Origin: Scortum barcoo
Taxonomy: Eukaryota; Chordata; Actinopteri; Centrarchiformes; Terapontidae
Direction: 5' to 3'
DNA: 64,000 nt
Assembly: GCA_023238725.1 (NCBI GenBank)
Contig: CM041553.1
Span: 9,943,001 to 10,007,000 of the forward strand
Shown here: positions 25,453 to 36,600 of the stretch, in pieces
How positions within the stretch are numbered: position 1 is the stretch's first letter
Layout: every line of letters begins with the position of its first letter
Translations under genes and position numbers: made by a program
Notes under the pieces: generated by a model
Told to the model about the DNA's origin: nothing
Seen by the model: the letters and a program-made list of their open reading frames with translations, nothing else
The model's database searches: none

Positions 25453-28400
25453 TCAGCACTTGGCCTTCTTGCCGTAGCTGTCCACCACCTCCGGCACAAC
25501 GCTATCGTCCTCCTCCAGGTCCTCTATCACGGTCTTACTGACCAGCTCGTAGATGTCCTCCGCCGCGACGCCCATGGGCTCGGCCACCTTCACCGTCAAC
25601 ATGTCCACAGTCAGGACAGTTCCTTTGGGGATCTTGACCTTGGCCACCACTGACTTACCCAACTGGAGTCGAACACAGAAGGGAAACAGTGAAACCAAAT
25701 GTCACTTCAGTATGTAAAAAACAGTATTTGAGTCACATCTTTACGTATGTCCTTGTGGAGGAAGCATCACCTTATCATGGCACGGCTTCTCGCAAGGTAG
25801 CATCTTCTTGATTCCGCTCCCCATCGCCCGCTCCACCAGTCTGATGGAGCGAACCAGCTCAGCTAGCTCAGAGGGGTCCAGGGAGGCTTCGTGGTCACTT
25901 CCTTTCCAAGTCTTGTCCAAGGTTACGTGACGCTCGATGACCTTTGCCCCCAGAGCTGCAGCCGCAACTGAAATACTGATCCCAGACTCATGGCCGGAGT
26001 ACCCAATGGGAATATCTGGAAATTCCTTCTGGTATTCCTATAATTGACAAGTGGGGCAAGACAGGTGGGGCTCTTATTTGCTTTCTTGCTGAGAGTTAGA
26101 CAAAAATACTAATGCCACTCTCACCTTCGTCAGTAAAACATGAAGCTATGGCCGGCTGCTGGTTAGCCTAGCTTAACATAAAAGGCTGGAAAAGGGGGGA
26201 AACAGCTAGCCCAGCTCAGTCCAGAGGTAATAAAATCCACCTACCAGCTCTTCTTAAGCACGAGAATGGTCACGAGTCATCTAAATTTAGGGAGGGCAGC
26301 GAGTAAGCCTATTCCCCTAAATGTCAAGTCATGCCTTTAGTGGACTTGATGTTATATGTTACATTCAAATTCATAAAACCTCCGCACAACGTGATTAAAT
26401 TGCTCACCTGACAAAAAGACGATTGTTTTTACCCACCTTCTGATATATAAGAAATACTCACCGTTATCACTCTGAGGTTGACATCCTCAGCTTCCAGAGG
26501 GTAGGCGCTGGTGCACTGCAGGATGACAAAGTTCTGGTTGTGCTCCTTCACCGTTTTGTAAACCCGACGCATCGTCTCCATGGACTGCATGCCACTGGAC
26601 ACTACCATGGGCCGCCCTGACAGGACAAGGGCGACAGTCAATGTTGGAGTCTTTTAGCTTATAGTTAACTCCAAGTACGTTTGGGGAAAAAAAAAGTTGC
26701 TCCAAGTCCATGTTCAGACATTTCCATTAATATTGCTGTTAGCTGGTGTGACGCCACTCTCCTTTTCATTGGTAGGAAAATACATTTGTGTGTGAAACCC
26801 ATGGAACAGCTGTCATTGTAAATATAATCCAAACCCAAAACAACAACATTTGATCTTATTTTACTACTTTTTTCCATTTCTACTGAGGCCCAAGACATCT
26901 GTACATTTCTTTTATTGTGGTTACAGGATGCTGTATTGGTTTATAGGTAAACTGTGCACTCGTATGTGTTTTGTCTGTGTGTTGTCCACTGTAGATAGAT
27001 TATTGCTATAAAATGCATTGGTGACATTTTTAAGCTTGATGATGGTAAACAGACTTGTTTATTCAACACAAAATACATCTGATTACATCCCCTACTTGAC
27101 ACACTCTCCCAGATGTAACAGTTCACTCTCACCTTTCTTTGCAGTCTTCTCTAGATAGGGGAAGTTGTTGGTGTCTCCAGAGCCTACTTTGAAGAAAGGC
27201 ACATTGAGCTCATGGAGAAACTCTACCGCCATCTGAAAGGCAGAAATTTTAAAATCTAAACATGATAAAAAAGGTCATAAAATCTTCAACAGGTAAGTCT
27301 CTTTCTCACCTCATCCATGCCCGAGGCAGTGAAGAAGATCCCGACCTCCTCAGCATATTTCTGCAGCTCCCTGTACTGCTCATGGCTGAACTCCAGGTGG
27401 CGCTTGTGTTCACCATAAGTTTTCCCCCAGGAGTGTTTAGAAGTGTATGGCCGCTCCAGGGCGCGCTTGTTGAATTTGTACTCTAATTCACTCTTCTGGA
27501 ATTTGGCACAATCGGCCCCGCAGTCCTGTGAAGGTGGACATAAGAGAGGGCTGAAAAAAGAAGGGAAGCTTGGAAAACATGTTGAATGATTTATTACAGG
27601 GGTCCCACAGACACAGAAGAGTAACTGTAAATTCACAGGACGGTTACTAGAGATTCCTGAGATGTTCCTGAGATCTAATGTCACTTTGCTTATTTCTTTT
27701 CACCAGCTGAGCAGAATATATAAAATGTGATTTTTTCCTAAAAGCAAGCAAACCAATTTACATATTTGGGGAATAAAGTTCCCAATAACAGTAACAGTAA
27801 ATGTATACATTACGAAATGTAATTATTAATAAATTAGATGCCTGTAAAATAAAGTGCTACAGAAAGTATAAAGGACAAATCATAATGAAGCTTTTGGCAT
27901 TTTATCTCAAAAGGTGTTTAGGTGAGTTGTTTTAAATATTTATCATGTGCATCTAGTCTTAGTTTGTCACTCATTGCTGAAAAAAAAACACCCAGAAACC
28001 AAACATCCCTCACGGCTGTGTGCCGAATTATTTAACAAATCAACCTTATAATACCTGCTGCGGCTGACATTTACCTTTTGATACAAAAGATAACATTATG
28101 TTTGATAGAGTTGTCTAGTATAGTCAACTTCGTGCCAGGCGAGAGGAGACTAACCAAACTTCATTCAAAAATCTGACTATTTGAAATTATCATTCATTTA
28201 AACACCTTTAACAAAAATCCTTCGGAGCTACATGCGTGTGATGATCTATCAATCAGCGCATTATAGTCATAAGTTTATTCAGTCCAGCGCTGAGGTCGAT
28301 AAACACACATTAATTCAGCTTTTATTTCTTTCAAGTGATGATTCAGGCGATCTTAAATTGACACATTTTAAAACCGAGTTCATTAGAACAACCGGGGTAA

Positions 28401-28584
28401 AAAAAAACATTCAGAATGAATGGTTTCAGTAGTAACTTACTTACTAACTTACCTTTGCCATTTTGATCATTTTCTTGGCTATCTCAATGTCTCCCTGGTG
28501 GTTTTGTCCAATCTCAGCTATGATGAAGCACGGATGGTTTCCTCCGATCATCCTGCCGGGACACAGCTCAAACTTCAGCGGCAT
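25453..28584 (-). CDS. nans: N-acetylneuraminate-9-phosphate synthase (sialic acid synthase)
   Basis: Cytosolic enzyme condensing ManNAc-6-phosphate with phosphoenolpyruvate to Neu5Ac-9-phosphate, the step after GNE in sialic acid synthesis. Exons in transcript order: 28453-28584, 27310-27525, 27133-27232, 26462-26616, 25771-26037, 25453-25662. All phases fit and give 359 aa, the length of human NANS. The NeuB-type barrel shows IAEIGQNHQGD (about residues 22-32), ADCAKFQKSELE, FKVGSGDTNNFPYLEK, GRPMVVSSGMQS, LQCTSAYPLE and GYSGHESGISISVA. The last exon is the antifreeze-like SAF domain (about residues 291-359, LGKSVVAKVKIPKGT). The start is set at MPLKFELCPGR, which aligns with the human start. 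An in-frame ATG at 28665 would add 27 hydrophobic residues and is treated as 5' UTR. The first intron is about 0.9 kb. Tandem on the same strand with clta upstream. Confidence 0.97.
26130..26275. repeat. Interspersed teleost repeat in nans intron
   Basis: The words GAAGCTATGG, GGTTAGCCTAGCTTA, GGGGGAAACAGCTAGCC, CTCAGTCCA and AAATCCACCTACCAGC match, from memory, a very common percomorph interspersed repeat (GCTAGC-rich, 'AAAATCCACCTACCAGCAC'). It lies in the intron between exons 26462-26616 and 25771-26037. The class of the element is not certain and the boundaries are approximate. Confidence 0.6.
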
Positions 28585-28679
28585 TTTGTTCACCGAGAAG
28601 GAAGCGAAATACAGCCAGTGAAAGTAAAGAAGGTAAAGGAGAGCTGGACGGAAGGAAAGCTGCACACTGTGTTCGGGAG

Positions 28680-28760
28680 AGAAACACGACCGGAACTGTT
28701 GATCCGGCGGAGCACATCCGGTATGGACGCCGACTTCCGCCTTTGTGGTCGCTCAATCAA
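28680..28760 (-). promoter_or_regulatory. nans: Probable nans core promoter with ETS-type site
   Basis: Just upstream of the nans start the DNA becomes richer in CpG. ACTTCCG at 28733-28739 reads CGGAAGT on the transcript strand, the consensus of GABPA/ELK-type ETS factors often found at TATA-less housekeeping promoters. Additional CCGGA-type words lie at about 28690 and 28714. No TATA box is evident. The transcription start is not defined by sequence alone. Confidence 0.4.
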
Positions 28761-30634
28761 ATAAAAGCTGGGTTTCCTTTCAAAATAAGAGATTGAACTT
28801 TTCCTTCAAATGCAGGTGAAGTTTTTTTTCTTCTCTTTATTAAATCAGTTAAATCTCGTCATTACAACCTGAATTTCGTAACACGGTACAAACAGTACAA
28901 ATGACATCCTGACTTATTTGGTTTTTATACATTTCAGTGCTGTCTTAAAATGTTTTAACTCATGCCATAATAAACAGGCTATTGTAAAACATTTCTCTTT
29001 TTTAACATCCATTATGGCTCAAAACTTAATAACATTATAATTTGGCATCTGAGGATCTTTTTCAAATATCAAATTTTAAAAAGATTCCCAAATAGATCTT
29101 ATAAAAGTACAAGCAAAGAATTTTTTTTAGATCTGAATCACAAATCATAGTTGTTTTTAGCAATACTGAATCTTTGTCTCAGAAACTCATTACAAGGATA
29201 AATATCATTTAAAGTTTTCAAATGAGTTTCCTTAAGCTTTAACCCTCTTTGGCTACAATAACTATAAGTAAAATGCTCTAAATGAGATGGCAGTCAGATG
29301 TCATTAATGCAGAAAGCCTACTCAGTGTGATTATATAACGTCAAAATCAAACCTACAACCTAGTTTTTTAAGTTACCTACAGGTTACTGCAGGCGTGTAC
29401 TGACAATCGGGCAAAATCTGAGTGGGCTGGTCTATTGTAAATCTAAGCGTATGTATACAAGTACATAGGTATGAATGTACATACGTACGTACACCCACAC
29501 ACAAAATTTACTGCCACATTCCTGAAGCACAGAATAACATTAAATATGCAGCTGAAGAACGACAGGACGACAACTTTCATTCACTTTTTACTGATATTGA
29601 AATCAAATGGACAATGAACACGCATGGTCAAGCAACAGCAGGCTAATATCTAGTTCTCTTCAAAACCACAAGTCTAATTTCAGTGACAAACGTTTTATAT
29701 ACTGTATATATAATGCCTTCTGTATATGTACATAGGTACACGTATAGGGTACATACACACACACTGTTGAGGTTGAAACGCACATACAAACATGTCACAT
29801 TTATTGTATTGACTGGACTTTGTTCAGTTCCTGACAGGAGAGGGGAGGGAGGCTTTTCAAAAGGAAATGCATAGATTGGAAAATTGAACACCATATGCCA
29901 CAAGCAGGCTCTACACACACAGTTCAAAGTACACACACTGAATTTGGAGTTTTGTCTTAAGAGTTTGGTCCTTAAAAAAACAAAAATAAAGAAAAAATTC
30001 TGCAGATACTTTAATTGTAGGGATGGGAAAACATGAGGTGAGGCGTCGGAGGGCAATAAAACTATTAAACATTGATCAACCCTCGTAGGTCAGAGGAGGA
30101 TTCATAACAGTGACAGGTTAAGAGTTGGAGTACAGCATCATGGGAATGATATTGTTTGGGGGCCATGTGAAGCAGGTTGTAGTGTAGCTGTAGGCCCAAA
30201 CAAACATCAACCCTTCCCTTTTAGTGTCCAAACTCACCACCCTTACACAAGTGTCACACAGTCCCACAGACCAGGAGACCTAACGTGTATCTAGCAGGCC
30301 CTGATCTCAGTTTATGAAACAGTGAGCAAGAGGAATTTCAAGGTCTTGATTGATCTGTGGAAGATGTCACACAGGTGAGACCATTTCAGGGGGCAGAGAA
30401 TAGTGAGCTGGTGCTTCAAAGCTAATCTCTACAGCCCTGCCAGGAGGATATAGATGAGGCCAGGACCGCTGGCTATATCCTTCCACAGGGCTGTGCGTGG
30501 CAGACAGGTATGGACAGAAGAGGTGTGAGTCCCCTCGTCTTCAGAATACAGATGGCGGGGCATCGGTGGCTGGGTTGGTCGGTGTGTGGTGATAGAGGAT
30601 GATATGGAATGACGCCCTGCGCAGGCCCGGCTGC
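28761..30634. other. nans-clta spacer, including clta 3' UTR
   Basis: About 2.05 kb separate the nans start codon from the clta stop codon. The right part should be clta 3' UTR. Minus-strand AATAAA candidates are at 29800-29805 and 28836-28841. No coding exon recognised; short frames here look random. Confidence 0.5.
29800..29805 (-). terminator. clta: Candidate clta poly(A) signal
   Basis: AATAAA on the transcript strand about 830 bases past the clta stop. An ATTAAA near 30009 and another AATAAA at 28836 are alternatives. Confidence 0.3.
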
Positions 30635-33600
30635 CTAGCGGACCAGTGGGGACTGCTTCAGGGAGATGAGGACGGAGCGCAGGCGGGACACGTCTTTGGC
30701 CTGCTTGCTGGACTTGGGGTTGAAGTCGCAGAGCCGGGCCACCCGCTCCCACTCTGTGCCGGGGTTGTTCTCATCCAGATCTGAAATCATGGCCTCCTCA
30801 GCCGCCCTACATGCAACAATGGGAAGGGGAGAAGGAAAGGACATGGAATAGGAAACAATCAGTGGAGGAAGAGGAAATGCACAGAAAAAGTACACGTACA
30901 GCCCTGAGAAAGTCCTCTGCTGATCACCAACAAGTCCGCTCCAGTAGAAGACTCAGTTGGGCCCTCTTGGGCTCCACAGTGCTGACTCTGGCATGAATGA
31001 TACATTCGCCCAATTCAGTTGAAATTTCAGTCTGACATCAACATTTGTGAAATACTCTGCTCAATATATTCAGTATAAATCACTACAATACAACTAATGA
31101 CTGAAGAGTCTCTGTTTTTTTCCCTTATTTTGGCCCAGGGGGGTTGTGTTGGTTCAGCAGAGTCTACATCAGAGCAGGATCACCACACAGAAATGGACAT
31201 CAATCTGTCTTTGCCCCCACAAAGATAAACAAGCTACAACATTACCTGTGGCATGCCCCCCAACACTGCTTACACATTACCGTACAGTAAACCTGGAAGG
31301 TAGCTACGTATGAAACACTGATGAGAAATCCAAAGAAAAGAAACAAACCGAAGCTAAACAAAAGTAACTGTAAAGTCTGATAAGCATTTTTGGTTGGTTA
31401 AAAATGCAGTTCTGTATAGAACTGAGGGAGGGGAGTTTGCCCGCACCCTTACACTTCAACTTGCCCTGCATTTGCATATTTACAATGTTCTCTTTACTAA
31501 GCAAGACCCAAGTACACAGATGAAGTGCTCATCTATATACTTGTCCTTGATTAAAAAAAAGGAACGATAAAGGCAAGTTTTTGTTTTTTTTTTAACCAAA
31601 CTCAAAAGAACCGGACGCACTGCTGGGCCTTAGCCATGCACTGTGCTGCGGCTGAAAAGCAGGCTATTTGGAGGTGTGGCAAAGGATGAGTTTACTTTGA
31701 TTTCCTGTGTCAGAATTGTGGAACACATCAATTAAGGTCTTCTTGGTGAAGGTGTTTTTAAACCACCTAATCAAACAAAAAAAATGGACATTTATACTTA
31801 CCACATAACGCTTGACGTTAAAACACAAAAGTAAAAAATAAAGAAAGAAATAAAGAAAAGAAAAGAAGAAGAAAAAAAAAACGACCAAACTAAAAACTGA
31901 ATATGGATCAGTGCCACTATCAAGACATTTTAAGATGCAAGCCACAGATTATGGCTAAACAAATGTGAGCCCTCGTCACTCCCCACCCACTAACTTAATT
32001 CCACTGCCAAGGTACTTTTCTAGTTACAAGGATTGTTTTCTGTTCCCCACCCACCCCGCAAGCACAAATTCAGCTACTACCTACAACACAGTACACAAAG
32101 CAAAATGGGGATGAGAAGCCAATGAACATTCACTGTCACAACCAACTACAAATACACAAAAAGGGACTAGAAGGGCCACAACATCACAGAGGGGACATCA
32201 TAACAAACCTCTATCTAGGCAGTGGATCTAACTGGATAGAAAACTGGGTATCTGTGCAACGCATATTTATCTATCACACATACACACATACAGGACTGCA
32301 TCTATCCCCTGTCAAAAATAGAAAGCATTTGGAGGTTCTGTGGTTTTGTATTTTTACTTAACTGGTCTAGGCGGTAGCAAGGATGGTTAATGTGTGTGCT
32401 TTAAGGTGCATAGGAAAAGAAAACAGGGAGAAACAGTTTCACAAGTCAGAATTTAGAAGAGAAAGAGAGAGGGGGAGGAGGGGACGAAATGAAAGACAAC
32501 AAAAATGAGCTAAATGCAGATGTTGAAAGCCAGCATGCAAAAGCGACATTTTTTTCTTCTTCAAAAGTGTTCTACAAAATGATTCAGCCTTTGGTTTCCT
32601 TGTAAACACTGCCTCAGCAAGGACATTGCAGCCTGGGGGTCTCATTTATAAAACTGTACTGATTATTTTCTAACAAGTTTGGTCAAAACCAAACCATTCA
32701 ACATCAGTAATATCCTGATCTATATGATGTCCAAAAGCTCACCTTCGAGCTGTTCACACAATATTAACACAATTCGTTTCATTGGCAAATGATGTGGCCA
32801 GATTCCACATTCGCCAAATCTTCTGTTCAGAGATTGTTTATTCTGTTGCCACATTTTATCTAATTCCTAACGTTTGTGTGGGAAGTGGTATTCACATAAT
32901 TCAAGCCCATTTCTCTGAACAGTTTCTAAATGAGGCCCTCAGAGTCGCAGTCGCACACTCTCTCCAACAACATGAAGGAGGAGGAGGTCATTCTGCACCA
33001 ACACTGCTGCTATTTTCTGCACTGCAAACACTACAACGAGTGAGCTGCATTGAGGTGTGCACATAAAGAAATAAAACAAAAACAAAAGAAATGTATACTT
33101 GTCTCATGATTAGTCAACATTTTTTCTGAAAGAACAGCTCAACACAAGAATGACCAAAAGTAAAAATTTGAGTTTTTAAATAAAATGTCAAACTATTCCC
33201 AAACACGATTTAGCTACACATAAAAACCTGCTTTTAAATAATTACAAATGACAGTTTAAGAATCAAAAGCTGTTAAGAAAAAATGTATACACCACAATGC
33301 AGGCTGACAGGCATTCCCAAGTGATCTGATAGTGAAACCAAAGGCTGAACAGCTCACACTACTGGATCGCTAGCTAGGCAAATTAGCATGTCATCCCGTA
33401 GCACAGCAATAGGTACAGAGCAGCTAACATACTAATACAGCATGAACACAGTTCAGTTTGAAGCAGTTGTGTAATTGTGACATGACCAGTGGTATCACCA
33501 ATACAATCTTTGGTGTGAATTTTTCTTTTTGGAGGGAGGAGAGACAGTGGCTGCTGTGATCAGTCTCACGACTCAGGACACCTGCAGTTTTAAGAAAACC

Positions 33601-36600
33601 TAATTCAAAACTCTCTACCTTGATATGAACTGAAGAACTAAACTGACAGAACACCGCGGAAAACTATTAATGAGCCCTCTAAATAAAGAATAAAGAAATT
33701 TCTTCTGCATCTTGTTAAAAAAGATTAAATATCCTCAAGGGCAGACATCAGCTGCTGTGTCTGAATCCTGCATACAGTTCAAATCCAACTGATTAGTAAA
33801 GCAGCTGTAGTTTAAGACAGGCTATGACAAAAAAGAAAAGAACATATAATAACTATATAGTTAAGATATTTTTATACAGTTAAACAATGTAACTGAGTAT
33901 AGATGAGTTCAGGACCACAACTTGACCTACACACATTGTTCTTAAAACTTCGGAAACTTTACATGTAGTATTGTTAGTTTGTTACTATCTGAGGGCGAGA
34001 ATTTCACTTGAGTTGTTACTAAAATTACATGTACAATATAAATTATAATTATACAAAGTCCCTTATTGATAGGGCTGGGAATATGGGAAGTTGGGGTGGG
34101 TACTTAGGAAGTTATACTTGTAGAGATTCAGACGAAGGTGCTACTAATGCAAACACCCAAATCCAATCGGAAAGAACACAATTGCTTCAAACAAATCTAT
34201 TAGCATTCTATTCCTGAATTAATATTTTGTAGATTAATTGAGAGAAAAATCACATTTATAAAAAAGTGGAAACAAAACACTTTCTGGGAGAGTTCATACA
34301 ATTAATGTAAGTATGTGTTAACATATGTCATGTATTTGCTAAATGTTTCGCTGAAATGACTTGAGGAGAAACAGTATAGATGTGATTAATGAAGGAGAAA
34401 TCAACACAGGCGCAGTTTTCATTTGATTTCCACGTTTGTGACTGAGGAGTTTGGCAGTGTGTGTGTTGTGGCATGCAGTCATTCTCTTTACGGAAATTTA
34501 TGATGACAGGCATCCAATCACAAATGAGGTATGGAGTGAAAATTATTACTGCATTTGAAATGAAAAAAATTACGGCAGTTGAAAAAGAAAAGAAAAAAAA
34601 AACAACTACAAGAAGGATGACGAAAGTAACAATCAGATATCGAAATAGCTCAAACTGAAAAGACTAAAGATGGAACTAAAACATGGCTAAACAATAGGAG
34701 GTAACTAATGCCCGATGAATGAGATGAGTGTGATGTCAGTGCTTGGATGCTGGGAGTTGATGACAATGGAGGGAGCGAAAAAAAAGCAGAATGCCAAGGG
34801 AGGATGTTAGTTGGAGCAACATACACATAACCAATGAGCTCAGAGAAGGGCTGCTTGTAGAAGTCTTCATCCAGCACCCTGGACAAACATCCGCCCCAAC
34901 GACAGAGCAGCAAGAAGGCAGGAGAGAAGAGAGACAGCGATAAAAGGGAGAAGAGGATGGAAACACAAGCATTATAGGTTACCACACAATAATACACTAC
35001 GGTATATAATCCAAGGCTCGGGGATTTTCTTTTGGAAGGAGGATACGAAGGCTCTGACTCAGCCGATTGTGTCCGCCCTCTGAAATCTTTAATTACACAG
35101 ATCTGCTCATCCACCAGACAGATTCAGCTCTTCACAATATAACAGAATTACAGGAGCGAGAGAATAACTCACTACATTAAATTCAAATGTTTCAACCTTC
35201 TTAACTGATTAATCGATTAAATAAAATCATTCCCAACTGCTGCAACAAAAGCGTATGAATACCATTATTGGAATATTTGCTAATTACTGCTTCTCTGCTT
35301 CACAACTGTTGGTTGCACAAACTATGCCATTTTAAATCAAGGGGGATAAGATCTGTCTTTTCTATACATTATTACAAAATATTAAATGATTCTTTGATTA
35401 GTTTAAAAAAGAAGAAATGGATTCATAATTACAATCACTTTTAGTTGTAACTCCAACTATACTGGGTGCAAAATCAGGCTCATGCCATTTGTCTCTACCA
35501 GACAAAGATCATCCATATGGAGAGATTCTACATCAGTGACTCTTTTCCACGTTACACGGGGTTGCCAGATGAGCAGGGAATCCTGGCTGCAGGTAGTTTA
35601 TTATTAATGGGTCAGCGGGGCTACATTACAGCGCTGAAACTGAGAAACTGAGACAGAATCTTTGCCAATTCAACTCAAGTGATGAGCTACCTGGAGGCTG
35701 GTGAAGAACACAAATATAGCTGACAGCAGCTGATATATCATCTATCCTTAAATAGCCATACATGTCTAAGAATCATATGAGAAAACACAAAAGTCTTTTG
35801 GAGCGTTATTGCGAAATAGTCAGTTTCACCATTAAATCACAATTATTATCATAATTTGTAGAACCCCAAATGTATCAATCAAAAAGAGTGTTTTATCATG
35901 ATACTATACAGATAAAACCGGCCATTTGAACCTGTTAAACATACATATTTGTCTGAGGATTTTATTTTGCACAAAAGATGCTTTTCTTGAGTCACTGTGC
36001 TACACTAAAAATAACAGGAAGCCAAACCCACAGCGAAGTGAAGGAGCAATGTGGGAGATGGTATAATTTATCTGACTGCAGACTTTTCGTAGAGAGTGTG
36101 TGTGTGTGTCGAAGCACGAGACTCTACGATGAACATTATCTTGTTCTTGGCTCAACCACTGTTACCTCTCAGGTTGCCCCCTGAAGAAAAAGGCTTATTT
36201 TCACATTATTGTCCACAGACGACAATAATAGAAACAGTAACGTGATGGAACATCGACCCATTGTCTTCCTGACACCTCCAGGATCAGGTGGACCCATGTT
36301 AGAGAGCCTAAACCTAAGTATTCAGTTAAATGCCTACCTGTGGCTCAATCCAAGACTGCTGCTACTACCTATTAACAGTTTATACCCTTGTGAAATATTA
36401 AAACTTTTGAGATTGTTAAAAGATTGTTGGCAGTTGCAAATCCTCCATGTTATCATCTTGGCTTTTTTTGGGTCCAAAAACAGACTGTAAATGTGTTCTC
36501 ATTCACAGTAAGGTCAGCCCCTCCCTCACTTCCATTGTTCCTTCTGTCCTGTTTCTTTCACCTCTATGAAGCCTGTACCTGTTGTTGGTTTTGGTCTTCT

